Positions 31,071 to 40,468 are shown, counted from the first letter of the stretch. The stretch: 64,000 nucleotides of DNA from Tautonia rosea (GCF_012958305.1 NZ_JABBYO010000009.1:62001-126000), one strand, 5' to 3'. Notes: generated by a model from the sequence alone, not told the origin. Numbers and translations are program-made.

Positions 31071-32267
31071 ATGAGAGGACGAGCCGATCGGCCCAAAGGG
31101 CGCCGCGGTGCGACCCTGGTGCTCTCGGCTGTGATGATGACCGCGATCCTCGGCTTCGTGGCCGTGGCCGTCGATACGACGGTGTTGGCCGTGGCCCGGC
31201 ACCAGCTGGGAATCGCGGCCGATGCCGGAGCGTTGGCTGGGGCTTCGGCTCTGGCCGACGAGCGACGTCTGAACCCGAACATGTCGTTAACGACGATCTT
31301 CACCTCGGCTCACAGTCGATCACAGCAGTTTGTGGAGCAAAACACGGTCCTCGGCCACAAGCCTGTGGTCGTGAGCAACCCGTTCAACTCCCCGAGTGGG
31401 GATGTGGTTCTGGGTTACATTGCCAATCCGCTGGATCCGTCCAGCCCGTTTGTCAGTGACATGTCGCAGGCCGCGAACTTCAACTCGGTCCAGATCCGGG
31501 CAGCCCGATCCGAGGCTCGGGGCGGGATTGTCCCGGCGTTCTTCGCCCGGGCGATCGGGATTGACGGAGCGGCCGTCCGCGTGCGCGGCACGGCGACGGC
31601 GATGAACTACACCATTGCCGGCTTCAGTTCCGAACCAAGCCGCAATGCCGATCTGCTGCCGTTCGTGCTCGACAGGTTAACCTACGAGGCAATGATCAAT
31701 CCGTACATTTCAACGATTGATCAGTACACGTACAACGCCGAGACGAAGCGTGTCACGAACGGGTCGGACGGTATCAAAGAATCGCAGATGTTCCCGGTGA
31801 AGAACGGGTATCCGGGCAACTGGGGCTCAGCGAACATCGGGGTAACAAACAACAGCACCAACACGCTCCGGGCTCAGATCGAGCACGGGGTCACCCCTCA
31901 GCAACTGTCGATGTATCCGGGGGGCGAACTGACGCTCCACCAGACCGATGCCCAGGGGAAACCTTATGTGATGCTCGGGGGGAACCCCGGGATCAGTGCC
32001 GGGATGAAAAGCGCGCTGGAGGCGATCATCGGCCAGCCGCGCACGCTTCCGATCTTCGATCCGAACGGATCGGGAGGCAACGGCAACAACACGCAGTACA
32101 AGGTCATTGGCTTTGCCTCGGTCCGCGTGGTGGCCGTGAATTTTCAAGGGAATCCGAAGTACGTGATCGTCCAGCCGGCGCTCACGCGCGATCCGACCGC
32201 AATCCCCGGCAAGGTCCAGACGGGCTGGACTGCAGGCGGGTTGATCCGGCTGAACCTGTCGCGATAA
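31071..32267 (+). CDS. TadG-like Flp pilus assembly protein
   Basis: A 398-residue protein with the PF13400-type N-terminus RRGATLVLSAVMMTAILGF, a membrane anchor of 20 hydrophobic residues, then HQLGIAADAGALAGASALA, typical of TadG-like proteins. The rest is a mixed exported domain with no von Willebrand MIDAS motif visible. The ATG at 31071 has AGGAGG upstream and is better than the GTG 16 codons earlier. It is followed by a terminator-like structure. A surface or pilus-anchoring role is inferred from the Tad family. Confidence 0.84.
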   Translation: MRGRADRPKGRRGATLVLSAVMMTAILGFVAVAVDTTVLAVARHQLGIAADAGALAGASALADERRLNPNMSLTTIFTSAHSRSQQFVEQNTVLGHKPVVVSNPFNSPSGDVVLGYIANPLDPSSPFVSDMSQAANFNSVQIRAARSEARGGIVPAFFARAIGIDGAAVRVRGTATAMNYTIAGFSSEPSRNADLLPFVLDRLTYEAMINPYISTIDQYTYNAETKRVTNGSDGIKESQMFPVKNGYPGNWGSANIGVTNNSTNTLRAQIEHGVTPQQLSMYPGGELTLHQTDAQGKPYVMLGGNPGISAGMKSALEAIIGQPRTLPIFDPNGSGGNGNNTQYKVIGFASVRVVAVNFQGNPKYVIVQPALTRDPTAIPGKVQTGWTAGGLIRLNLSR

Positions 32268-32274
32268 CCCCCCC

Positions 32275-32313
32275 CGCGCGGCCCGCGCTCCGCGCGACGA
32301 GACTTCTTTTTTT
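32275..32313 (+). terminator. Intrinsic terminator or attenuator after the TadG-like gene
   Basis: Arms CGCGCGG (32275-32281) and CCGCGCG (32290-32296) form a 7-bp all-GC stem. About 9 bases later comes a run of eight T residues ending near 32312. The gap between stem and T-run is longer than in a classic terminator, so only part of the transcripts may end here. Confidence 0.5.
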
Positions 32314-32333
32314 TGCCAAAGGGAGCAGAACGC

Positions 32334-32987
32334 ATGAACCGACCACGGATCGTGCAAGCGGTCGGGCCGCTCCTGGCCGTCGCGTGGATCGCCACGGCCG
32401 GAGCGTGGAACGCCGCGGCACAAAGCCCGACATCGCCGATTGATCGGGTTGAGGAAGACTGGGAGTTGATCATCATCGCGCCGGACGCGATTGCCGAGGG
32501 GCCTCAGATCACCACCTCGATGAGCCCGGTGGACAGCCAGGCGGGCCAGTTCATCGTGTTCAACCTGAACTATCGAAGCCAGCCGTCGTTTCGATCGGGA
32601 GGGTTGGAGCTGATCGCTTATAACGGCGAAGCGGTGCTGGCCACCTCGACCCAGCACACCTCGCAGTTGTCGACAGCCAACGAAACGATTACCTGGACTC
32701 AGTCGCTGGGCGTCTCCGGCGGCACAATGAGGTACCAGATCATCGAGGGGCAATCGACCAGTTGGGGCCAGTTCGGCCAGGGGTCGGGGGCAAACCTGGG
32801 GCTGACGGTGGCGACGTCACTGTCGTCGATGTCGGGCTATTATCCGGAGACCTCGGTAGGGTTCTCCGGGGTGGGCTGGCAGGCGAACCGGGTCAAGTCG
32901 ATGAAGCTACTTCGGGTCCGTTATTACCAGGGAAACACGCTCGTTGCGACCGACGAGTCGGTTCGAACCGTAAGCCTGGAGCAATGA
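32334..32987 (+). CDS. Hypothetical exported protein in the Tad locus
   Basis: A 217-residue protein with a clear signal peptide (hydrophobic residues 12-28, cleavage probably after AAA in WNAAAQS). The mature part is beta-rich with Ser/Thr/Gly (SPVDSQAGQFIVFNLNYRSQ, then GVSGGTMRYQIIEGQ), and it has no Cys or lipobox. I do not recognise the family. The start at 32334 has GGGAG upstream. It sits between the TadG-like gene and the Flp pilin gene, so it may help pilus assembly or surface anchoring, by location only. Confidence 0.68.
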   Translation: MNRPRIVQAVGPLLAVAWIATAGAWNAAAQSPTSPIDRVEEDWELIIIAPDAIAEGPQITTSMSPVDSQAGQFIVFNLNYRSQPSFRSGGLELIAYNGEAVLATSTQHTSQLSTANETITWTQSLGVSGGTMRYQIIEGQSTSWGQFGQGSGANLGLTVATSLSSMSGYYPETSVGFSGVGWQANRVKSMKLLRVRYYQGNTLVATDESVRTVSLEQ

Positions 32988-33248
32988 GGGGCCTGAGTGA
33001 AAGGCCGCGTCGTTTCCTCGCAACATTTCCCAAAGGTCGGAACACCGCACTTCAAAATCTGACCTAGGGTTCTGATAGCCTCGCAGACAAAACACTGCGG
33101 GACATCATGAAACGGAAGAGATCGGGATAAGTTGGTTTGAGGGTGTCGCGGCCCGATCGTCGATCAGGAGCGACGCAAAATTCGGACGAAGGAACCGGAG
33201 CCAGTCTCGGACACGATCGAGCAAGGCCTCCAAAGTCAGGAAAAACCC

Positions 33249-33440
33249 ATGAGCACGTTTATCAAGCGAATTCGCGGTTTCATCAAGAGTGAAGACGGCC
33301 CGACGGCGGTCGAATATGCCGTGATGGTCGCCCTGATCGCCGTGGCGATTATCGTCGGGGTGAGGTCCCTGGGCACCAGCATGAACAGCACGTTCTCGAA
33401 TATTGGTACCACGGTGGGCGGCCTGCCGACCTCGAACTGA
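33249..33440 (+). CDS. flp: Flp-type IVb major pilin
   Basis: A 63-residue pre-pilin. The leader MSTFIKRIRGFIKSEDG ends at the Gly cleavage site, and the mature start PTAVEYAVMVALIAVAII has Glu5 and Tyr6, which mark Flp pilins. The C-terminal 25 residues are polar (SMNSTFSNIG). TadV would cut it and CpaF/TadB/TadC would assemble it. It stands with its own hairpin terminator behind it and a 260-bp gap in front, so it is probably made from a separate strong transcript. Confidence 0.95.
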   Translation: MSTFIKRIRGFIKSEDGPTAVEYAVMVALIAVAIIVGVRSLGTSMNSTFSNIGTTVGGLPTSN

Positions 33441-33485
33441 CGTCTGGCTCAAACGCCAGAGCGCCCTTTGGGGCAGCACCAGACA

Positions 33486-33531
33486 GGGCCTCCGGCGATG
33501 CGGCTCAAATAGCCGGTTGCCGGAGGCCCTT
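33486..33531 (+). terminator. Hairpin terminator after the pilin gene
   Basis: Arms GGGCCTCCGGC (33486-33496) and GCCGGAGGCCC (33519-33529) are perfectly complementary over 11 bp, with TT and a C-rich tail after them. It lies 46 bp after the pilin stop. No long T-run follows, so it may also serve to stabilise the pilin mRNA. Confidence 0.6.
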
Positions 33532-33630
33532 CGGTCATTCATGTCCTAGGCTTCTTTGACAAGAGAACGCCTGCAAGACGGTTCGGGGGGTCGGGCCAAC
33601 AGGCGATTGCACAAGGGAGGATTGTGAACC

Positions 33631-34176
33631 ATGCCATACACCTTGCCGATGGGAGCCGCCTGGCTGGTCTCGGCCCTGCTCGTGGAAGCGGCGATCATCG
33701 ATGGCCGCAAGCTCAAGGTGCCGAACTGGCTGACGTTCCACCTGGCCGCAGGTGGGCTGGCCTACTGGGCCTGGACGGCTGGTTGGGGAGGTTTGGGCTG
33801 GTCGGTGGCCGGGATGGTCGTCGGGTTCGTGCCGCTGATGATCGTCTGTGCGATCGGCGGCATGGGGGCGGGCGATGTCAAGATGTTTGCAGGCTTTGGT
33901 GCCTGGGTCGGGCCGTTGATGGCGGCCGAGGCGTTGGCCGTTTCGGCGATTGTGGGGGGCATCATCGCCCTGGGAATGATCGCCTGGAGCGGTCAGTGGC
34001 GGCGGCACTGGTCGATGAGCAAGCAGATCGCGCAGGAGATTGTCACGGTGAAGCACCCCGATCGGCTTGCGGAACGGGCGGCCGAGCGAAAGCCGACGAT
34101 GCGGCTTTTGCCCTACGGCATTCCGCTGGCGATTGGCTCGATCGGCTACATGGCATTCCACGGGCTGTTGATGTGA
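33631..34176 (+). CDS. tadV: Tad prepilin peptidase (A24 family, TadV/CpaA)
   Basis: A 181-residue inner-membrane aspartic peptidase that removes the leader from Flp and TadE/TadG pseudopilins. Two catalytic Asp residues are in place: the first in [16 protein letters not shown], the second in the GxGD motif of [19 protein letters not shown]. The membrane helices are arranged as in the short CpaA type, without the methylase domain of PilD. The ATG at 33631 has GGGAGG about 10 bp upstream. It is followed by the CpaB gene with a 37-bp gap. Confidence 0.92.
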   Translation: MPYTLPMGAAWLVSALLVEAAIIDGRKLKVPNWLTFHLAAGGLAYWAWTAGWGGLGWSVAGMVVGFVPLMIVCAIGGMGAGDVKMFAGFGAWVGPLMAAEALAVSAIVGGIIALGMIAWSGQWRRHWSMSKQIAQEIVTVKHPDRLAERAAERKPTMRLLPYGIPLAIGSIGYMAFHGLLM

Positions 34177-34213
34177 GCAGCGAGACGCCCCGAGGGGCAG
34201 AGGAGCACCATTG

Positions 34214-35206
34214 ATGAACGGCAAGGCACCCATGCTGCTCGGGCTCGCCGCACTGTGCGGGCTGGCCGCGATGTGGGGCGTTCGATCGGTCCTGAATCGA
34301 GAGCCCTCGACTGACGTCCCGAAAACCCTGGTGCTGGTCGCAAACCGGGAGATCAGGGTCGAAGAAACGCTGACACCGGAGATGCTCGAGTCAAAGGAAA
34401 TTCCGACGGAGATGGTCCCCAGCGGTGCGTTGACCGACGTGAAGCAGGCCCTTGATCGCTGGGCGACGATCCGGATGCTTCCCGGCGACGTGATTCTGGA
34501 CGGCAAGCTGGCCCAGAAAGGAACGCCAACGGGAATGATCGCGCGGATCACGCCGGGGATGAGAGCGTTTGCCGTCCGGGTGGATGAGCAGACCGGAGTC
34601 TCGGGGTTTATCCTGCCCGATTACCGCGTTGATGTGCTCCAGCCACGGGCCGATTTGCCTGGTCGGGCTGATGTGATCCTGGAGAACGTTCGCGTGCTGG
34701 CCTCGGGAACCGTTTTCGAAAGCCCCGAAGATCGCTCGATCGAGGCGCGGACCGTGACCCTGGAAGTCTCGCCGGATCAGGTGCAAACCCTGGCAAGCGC
34801 CATGCAGAATGGACCGCTCACGCTGTCACTTCGGGGTCTGAACGACGCTGCGATCGTAGCGGTCAAGCCGGAACCTGAGCCCGAACCGGAACCGGAACCG
34901 GAGCCCCTTCCCGAGCCGGAGCCCCTCCCCGAGCCGGAGCCCCTTCCAATCGCGCTGGTGGACCCGCCCCCGGTAATGACCGAGACGGTTGAGACTCCCG
35001 AAGTGCAGGAAGCACCGCGACGGCTGACGATCTTCGCCGGGCTTCGAGCCCCTCACACGCGGCTTGTCGGCCCGAAGCCGGAGCCGGAGCCGGAGCCGGA
35101 GCCGGACGCCAACCTGGAGACGGGAGTGGGCCTGGAAGCCCGCCGCCCCTTCCGCCTCGATGGCCTGACCATCGATGCAGACGCAATTCCTTCCCCACCC
35201 GGGTGA
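34214..35206 (+). CDS. cpaB: Flp pilus assembly protein CpaB/RcpC, with Pro-Glu linkers
   Basis: A 330-residue periplasmic protein anchored by an N-terminal helix (residues 7-24). It contains the SAF/CpaB domain: [34 protein letters not shown], then [19 protein letters not shown] and PDYRVDVLQ. From about residue 219 there is a Pro-Glu repeat tract (about 28 residues), and a second shorter one is at about 289-297. Between them is a segment rich in Val, Thr and Pro. In other species CpaB interacts with the pilus secretin. No secretin gene follows here. The start at 34214 has AGGAG 8 bp upstream. Confidence 0.9.
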   Translation: MNGKAPMLLGLAALCGLAAMWGVRSVLNREPSTDVPKTLVLVANREIRVEETLTPEMLESKEIPTEMVPSGALTDVKQALDRWATIRMLPGDVILDGKLAQKGTPTGMIARITPGMRAFAVRVDEQTGVSGFILPDYRVDVLQPRADLPGRADVILENVRVLASGTVFESPEDRSIEARTVTLEVSPDQVQTLASAMQNGPLTLSLRGLNDAAIVAVKPEPEPEPEPEPEPLPEPEPLPEPEPLPIALVDPPPVMTETVETPEVQEAPRRLTIFAGLRAPHTRLVGPKPEPEPEPEPDANLETGVGLEARRPFRLDGLTIDADAIPSPPG

Positions 35207-35266
35207 GGTTGACTCCCAATCGGGACGTCAGCACACCCGCCCGACGCCGAGACACCGGTCGAGCTC

Positions 35267-36442
35267 ATGGACACTGCCCGACGACTCCTTCTGGTCGACC
35301 CGAACCCCGCCTCTGCGGCGGTGGTGAAGGCCGCGTTGACGAATCTGGGAACGGTCCAGGTTGTGGATACGTGCTCAGACTACAATGCGACGTTACGGCA
35401 GATTGAGGCATCGTCTTGCGAGTTGGTGGTCATCGTCCTGGACGCGAATCCGGAACGTGCCCTGGAGACGATCAGGGAGATCAAGGACCGTAACCCGCGG
35501 GTCGCGGTACTGCCGGCCAGTCAGTCGCGTGACGGCGAGACGATTCTTCGGACGTTGCGAGCGGGAGCCTCGGAATTTCTCCCATTGCCGATCGAGGTCG
35601 AGGAAGCTCGCACAGCGATCGCTCGCTTGTTGCCCGACGTCCAGCTTCCGTCTGATGGTCGGGGCACGATGGTGACAGTGATCGGCTCGGCCGGTGGAGT
35701 CGGTTGCACGACGCTTGCAGTCAATCTGGCGGTGGCGCTAACCAAGGCTCCCGGAGCTTCGGTGGCCCTGGTGGACCTCGATCTTCTGCTCGGGTGCGTC
35801 GATACACTGCTCGACGTGATGCCCGAGTTGACGATTTCCGACGTGGTTTCGGACATCGACCGTTATGACAAATCGTTGCTGCATCGGGCGTTGACTCAGC
35901 ACGAATCGGGTGTACACGTGTTGCCGGCCCCAGCAGCGATGGAAGACGCCGCGAAGGTGGAGATCGAAGGGCTTCGTCACCTGATGGACCTCTTGCTCGG
36001 CGCGTTTCGCTATGTGGTAGTCGATGCGAGCAAGGGGTTTCAGGAAACCGATTTCGTGGCGCTTGAGCGTTCCGAGACGGTGTTGCTCGTCACGCAGCTT
36101 GATGTGTGCGGGCTGCGCAACGGAGCGCGGTTGATGCAGATTTTTCGGGAAATCGATGGGTTGGCCGATCGGGTCCGCGTGGTGGTCAACCGAGTGGGAT
36201 CGGACATCACGACGATCGGTTTGAAAAAGGCGGAAGAAACGCTTGGGGCACCGATCGGCTGGCAGATACCGAATGTCTCAGAGATTGTCGGGGCAGCCCG
36301 GACCAAGGGTGTACCCCTCGAAATCGAAGCCCCGAAGCACCGGATCACGCGATCGATTGCCGAGATTGCTCGCAGCTTCGCCCCGATTGGGGGCGAGAAA
36401 CCGAAACCCTTTATGGGAAAAATTGCGGCAATGTTTACCTGA
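35267..36442 (+). CDS. cpaE: Flp pilus assembly ATPase-like CpaE/TadZ
   Basis: A 391-residue cytoplasmic protein that localises the pilus machine in other bacteria. The N-terminal 120 residues form a receiver-like domain (LLLVDPNPASAAVV), without the usual acidic triad. A MinD/ParA-type ATPase domain follows with VIGSAGGVGCTTLAVNLA. In this deviant Walker A both lysines (the signature Lys and the P-loop Lys) are absent. The Asp of VALVDLDLLLG and the VVVDASKG stretch are present. It probably binds nucleotide weakly, as some TadZ proteins do. It is followed by cpaF after 74 bp. Confidence 0.9.
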   Translation: MDTARRLLLVDPNPASAAVVKAALTNLGTVQVVDTCSDYNATLRQIEASSCELVVIVLDANPERALETIREIKDRNPRVAVLPASQSRDGETILRTLRAGASEFLPLPIEVEEARTAIARLLPDVQLPSDGRGTMVTVIGSAGGVGCTTLAVNLAVALTKAPGASVALVDLDLLLGCVDTLLDVMPELTISDVVSDIDRYDKSLLHRALTQHESGVHVLPAPAAMEDAAKVEIEGLRHLMDLLLGAFRYVVVDASKGFQETDFVALERSETVLLVTQLDVCGLRNGARLMQIFREIDGLADRVRVVVNRVGSDITTIGLKKAEETLGAPIGWQIPNVSEIVGAARTKGVPLEIEAPKHRITRSIAEIARSFAPIGGEKPKPFMGKIAAMFT

Positions 36443-36516
36443 GATTCTGACGATTTCTGGTCCCCCTTCTCCCGTGCGAACCGGCCGAGTCGGGGACCCT
36501 CGGAGGTTTCCCGACG

Positions 36517-38025
36517 ATGCTTCATGGATTTGGCCGTAGCCCGCTTGGGCAGCGAACGCTCGGAGCGACCCCCGCGCAGGCAAAGCCGCCCGCCTCTGAG
36601 AACTCTGAGGGGCCCGACCGCACCGCTGCCGCCGCGCAGCCTCCGCCGACCCCTTCGGCCGTGCCCACGCCGGTGATGGCCCCCCCGCCGAAGCCGCCGA
36701 AGCCGCCGAAGCCGAAGGATCAAGAGCAGACAAAGGCCGACCCCGCCGTAGCGGCATTTGAGGCGATCAAGCGAAGGATCCACGGCAAGTTGGTCGACCG
36801 GCTCGACTTCAACCGGGTCAACGAACTGGACCCGAGGACCGTGCGTGCCGAGGTGCGTTCGGTCATTGAGCACCTGCTCGACGAAGACGACCCGATGCTC
36901 AATCGGAGTGAGCGTCAACGGCTCGTTGATGAGATCCTGGATGAGACGTTCGGACTTGGGCCGCTTGAGGCGCTGCTCAAGGAGGAGGGAATCGGGGACA
37001 TCATGATCAATGGTCCCCGGTATGTGTTCATCGAAAAAGGAGGACGGATCGAGCGGTCGTGCGTGGGGTTCCGCGATGACGACCACCTGTTACAGATCAT
37101 CGACCGAATTGTGTCTCGCGTGGGTCGGCGCATCGATGAAAGTTCTCCGATGGTCGACGCGCGACTGCCGGACGGCTCTCGCGTCAATGCGATCATCCCG
37201 CCGCTGGCCCTTGATGGGCCGGTGTTGACGATCCGAATGTTCGGCTCGAAACCTCTGACACAAGATGATCTGTTACGCTTCAAGGCATTTACGCCCGAGA
37301 TGCTCATCTTGATGGAAGCGGCGATGCGAGCGCGTTTGAATATCATTATTTCTGGAGGCACTGGCTCGGGCAAGACAACGCTCCTCAACACGCTATCGAG
37401 CTTCATTCAGAACGATCACCGGATCATCACAATTGAGGATGCGGCCGAGCTTCGCCTGCAGCAGGAGCACGTTGTTCGACTCGAAACCCGACCACCAAAC
37501 GTTGAGGGGCGGGGAGCGGTCACGGCGACCGACCTGGTGAAGAACGCCCTGCGGATGCGGCCCGACCGAATCATCATTGGCGAGTGTCGAGGAGCCGAAA
37601 CACTGGACATGATCCAGGCCATGAACACCGGCCACGAGGGTTCGATGACGACCGTGCACGCCAACAACCCGCGCGACGCCATGAGCCGGTTGGAAACGAT
37701 GATCAGCATGGCAGGCCTGGAGCTTCCGATCCGGGCACTGCGCGCTCAGTTCGCCTCGGCCGTGGACCTGATCATTCAGGCGAACCGTCTGCAAGGCGGT
37801 CCGAGGAAGGTGACGAGCATCACCGAGGTCGTCGGCATGGAAGGCGACACGATTATCATGCAAGAGATCTTCAAATTCGAGCAGGTCGGTGTTGATTCCG
37901 GCGGGCGAGCCCATGGGCGGTTTACCTCGACCGGCATCCGGCCGTCGTTCATGGATCGCCTGGAATCGTCTGGCTGCGTGCTACCGGCCGACCTGTTCCG
38001 TCAGCGCGACCTGATGGCGGATTAG
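36517..38025 (+). CDS. cpaF: Secretion ATPase CpaF/TadA
   Basis: The motor ATPase of the Tad secretion system, 502 residues. A 70-residue Pro/Lys-rich N-terminus (including [11 protein letters not shown]) comes before the FHA-less N-terminal domain. Walker A is [16 protein letters not shown] and Walker B lies in [18 protein letters not shown]. The His box is [22 protein letters not shown], and the Asp box is in ITIEDAAEL. The length is somewhat greater than the usual 450 residues because of the N-terminus. It would drive both assembly and retraction with TadB/TadC. Confidence 0.95.
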   Translation: MLHGFGRSPLGQRTLGATPAQAKPPASENSEGPDRTAAAAQPPPTPSAVPTPVMAPPPKPPKPPKPKDQEQTKADPAVAAFEAIKRRIHGKLVDRLDFNRVNELDPRTVRAEVRSVIEHLLDEDDPMLNRSERQRLVDEILDETFGLGPLEALLKEEGIGDIMINGPRYVFIEKGGRIERSCVGFRDDDHLLQIIDRIVSRVGRRIDESSPMVDARLPDGSRVNAIIPPLALDGPVLTIRMFGSKPLTQDDLLRFKAFTPEMLILMEAAMRARLNIIISGGTGSGKTTLLNTLSSFIQNDHRIITIEDAAELRLQQEHVVRLETRPPNVEGRGAVTATDLVKNALRMRPDRIIIGECRGAETLDMIQAMNTGHEGSMTTVHANNPRDAMSRLETMISMAGLELPIRALRAQFASAVDLIIQANRLQGGPRKVTSITEVVGMEGDTIIMQEIFKFEQVGVDSGGRAHGRFTSTGIRPSFMDRLESSGCVLPADLFRQRDLMAD

Positions 38026-38103
38026 GGGTGGGGTGGTCGATTGGGCACGAACCAGGAGACATCAGCATTGATGTCGAATCGTAGACGGGAAGGATGGTGA
38101 GTG

Positions 38104-39075
38104 ATGGACGGGACGACCTTCGTCATGATTGCCGCGGGAGTGGCCATTGCCCTGCTCGTCGCAGGCGTGGCCATGGTGGTGACGAAGTCGGAATCGACCC
38201 TGGCCGAGGAACGCCTGCGGAACCTCACCAGCGGGAAGCGTCCGAGCGTCAAGAAGCAACTCGCGGCCGATTCGCTGTTGCGGGCGCCCCCGATCGACGC
38301 GCGGAACATGGCGTTCCTTGAGCAATACATGCCGAGTGGCGAATCGCTGAAGCGGCTGTACGAACAGGCCGACCTGACGCTGCCGTTCAAGACGTTTCTG
38401 GCCATTGCCGCGGGGCTGGCGGTGCTGGGAGGAGCCGCCGCGGGGGTGCTGGGTTCCCTGCTGCTTGCTCCGGTGGGAGCGGTGATGGGGGCGGGACTGG
38501 CCATCATGTTTCTTCACCATCGCAAGCGGAAACGGATCGCAGTGTTCATGGGAGGACTTCCTGAAGCCGTGGAGCTGATGGGCAGGGCCTTGCGGGCAGG
38601 CCACGGCCTGGCCTCGGGGATGCAACTGGTCTCTCAAGAGATGAAGGGGCCGGTCTCTCAGGAATTCGGCCGGGTGTTTGAGGAGCAAAACCTCGGCGTG
38701 CCAGTCGATGAGGCCCTGCGAGGCATGTCGGAGCGCGTGCCAACGATGGACGTGCGCTTTCTGGTGACTGCGATCATCATCCAGCGCGCTACGGGGGGCG
38801 ATCTGGCGGAGATTCTCGACAAGATCGGCCGCTTGATCCGTCAGCGATTCGAGCTGGTCGGTCACGTCAAGTCTCTGACGGCCGAGGGTCGGCTCTCGGG
38901 CCTGGTCTTGCTGGCGATGCCTCCTGGCTTGCTGGCGTTCATTGCCGTGAGCAATCCTTCCTACGTGGCTCCCCTGTTCCAGACGGAGCTGGGGACAAAA
39001 CTGCTGGCGTTGACGGTGGTCCTCCAGCTCATGGGGGCCGTCGCAATCAAGAAGATCATTTCGATCAAGGTCTGA
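38104..39075 (+). CDS. tadB: Tad inner-membrane platform protein TadB
   Basis: A 323-residue polytopic membrane protein with the type II secretion GspF (T2SSF) domain. A first helix (residues 5-25) is followed by a basic cytoplasmic stretch and two more helices (about 95-135). The GspF core FMGGLPEAVELMGRALRAGHGLASGM is then present and the C-terminal helices close it. The ATG at 38104 follows GTG and GGATGGTGAG. It lies 79 bp after cpaF and is followed by tadC. With TadC it forms the pilus assembly platform. Confidence 0.93.
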   Translation: MDGTTFVMIAAGVAIALLVAGVAMVVTKSESTLAEERLRNLTSGKRPSVKKQLAADSLLRAPPIDARNMAFLEQYMPSGESLKRLYEQADLTLPFKTFLAIAAGLAVLGGAAAGVLGSLLLAPVGAVMGAGLAIMFLHHRKRKRIAVFMGGLPEAVELMGRALRAGHGLASGMQLVSQEMKGPVSQEFGRVFEEQNLGVPVDEALRGMSERVPTMDVRFLVTAIIIQRATGGDLAEILDKIGRLIRQRFELVGHVKSLTAEGRLSGLVLLAMPPGLLAFIAVSNPSYVAPLFQTELGTKLLALTVVLQLMGAVAIKKIISIKV

Positions 39076-39115
39076 TCGGTGCATACTCCGATCGAAACAG
39101 CGGAGAGATCCGGCC

Positions 39116-40078
39116 GTGCCGACGCTCGAAACCCTCCTGACCCCGGAAACGATGATTCCCCTCGCCACCTTCCTGGCGTTCATGCTCGGGGGCTGGGGCA
39201 TGTTGTCGCTGGTGGCGAACCGGCCGAGCCGCGCGGAGGACCGCCTGAAGCGGATGCTGGATCGACCGCAGATGGAGGCCGATCGGGCTCGGGCCGCTCG
39301 GGAACGCCAGCGGATTCAGGATCGGGTGGCCGAGGCGGCCAGGAAGTTGTCTGGCCCGATGCAGCCGAAAGACGAGGCGGAGCTGGGTAAGCTCCGGATC
39401 TCGCTCTTGAACGCGGGGATCCGGCATCCGCAGGCTGTGCAAATATACCTCGGCATGAAGCTACTGGGGCTCTTGATCGGGATGGGGGTGTCAATTCCGC
39501 CGGTCTGGTCCCACTTCGGTTTGACCCAGAACGGGGTGTTCGCGGTCATGGCGGCTGGTGGAGTGGGCTTCTACATTCCGGGCCTGATCGTTGGGCAATG
39601 GAGGAGGAAGCGGCAGCAGGCGATCTTCCTGGGCTTGCCCGATGCGCTGGACTTGATGGTCGTCTGTGTGGAGGCCGGGCTGGGGTTTGACGCGGCGATG
39701 CGTCGCGTGACGACGGAACTGGCCGATTCATGCCCGGAAGTCTGCAATGAGCTGAATGTGGTGAATTTTCAGATCCAGATGGGCCGTCCCCGTCGAGAGG
39801 CGCTGAGAGACCTGGGAATCCGGACGGGAGTGGAAGATGTGCGGGCCCTGGCCGCCGTCATCATTCAGGCGGAGAAATTCGGGTCGCCCATTGGATCGGC
39901 GTTGCGGGTGCAGTCGGACGCGATGCGGACCCGACGCCGGCAACTGGCTGAGGAGAAGGCCGCACAGACGGCCGTCAAGATCATGCTGCCGCTGATTCTG
40001 TTTATCTTTCCCGGTGTGTTTGTGGTCCTGGTCGGTCCGGCGGCGATCAACATCAAGGATACCTTGCTTGGGATGTAG
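39116..40078 (+). CDS. tadC: Tad inner-membrane platform protein TadC
   Basis: A 320-residue T2SSF-domain membrane protein paired with TadB. It begins with a membrane helix (residues 12-32), a charged coiled segment with many Arg and Glu (EADRARAARERQRIQD), and then helices at about 105-125 and 135-155. The GspF core LGLPDALDLMVVCVEAGLGFD is diagnostic. The C-terminal helix LILFIFPGVFVVLVGPA ends it. The start is GTG at 39116, with GGAGAG 9 bp upstream; there is no better ATG. Confidence 0.92.
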   Translation: MPTLETLLTPETMIPLATFLAFMLGGWGMLSLVANRPSRAEDRLKRMLDRPQMEADRARAARERQRIQDRVAEAARKLSGPMQPKDEAELGKLRISLLNAGIRHPQAVQIYLGMKLLGLLIGMGVSIPPVWSHFGLTQNGVFAVMAAGGVGFYIPGLIVGQWRRKRQQAIFLGLPDALDLMVVCVEAGLGFDAAMRRVTTELADSCPEVCNELNVVNFQIQMGRPRREALRDLGIRTGVEDVRALAAVIIQAEKFGSPIGSALRVQSDAMRTRRRQLAEEKAAQTAVKIMLPLILFIFPGVFVVLVGPAAINIKDTLLGM

Positions 40079-40120
40079 TCCATCGAGAACGGCGGCGTCG
40101 GTCTACAAAGGGGCGAAGCC

Positions 40121-40468
40121 ATGAAGAAATATCATCGCATCTCGATGGATCAGCACTCTGGGCCTCCCCGGAAGTCGAAGGGATGGGGGATCTTGCTACT
40201 CGTCGGCCTGTTGACGATGCCGCTGCTTTGGGACGGAGCGAAAGTGAGCTATGCCCAGTGGCAAACCATGTTCGGTCCGAAGCCGATGGTGAGCACACCG
40301 ACGTTTGACCTGCTGAGCGATTACTTCAATCACACGACGGGAACCATCAGACGCGTGACGAGGCAGCCGTTCCGCAAGGTGCCCTGGCGGGTCGAGTGGG
40401 CGGTGAGCGGTCTGGGGTTGAGCCTGGCCGCCGGCGCCTTGATCCTCCGCTACGGTCGGGCGCGATGA
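40121..40468 (+). CDS. Small membrane protein at the end of the Tad locus
   Basis: A 115-residue protein with a basic N-terminus (MKKYHRISMDQHSGPPRKSK), a hydrophobic helix at about residues 22-38 (GWGILLLVGLLTMPLLW) and a second helix at about 93-109. Between them is a periplasmic or cytoplasmic part with no known motif. The start has AAAGGGGCG upstream. It begins 42 bp after tadC and faces the protoporphyrinogen oxidase gene. It is probably co-transcribed with the pilus genes; its role is unknown. Confidence 0.65.
   Translation: MKKYHRISMDQHSGPPRKSKGWGILLLVGLLTMPLLWDGAKVSYAQWQTMFGPKPMVSTPTFDLLSDYFNHTTGTIRRVTRQPFRKVPWRVEWAVSGLGLSLAAGALILRYGRAR

Noticed and set aside
34868-34950. Possible CRISPR-like or satellite repeat
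   Set aside because: The short period comes from Pro-Glu codons inside the CpaB gene; there are no spacers.
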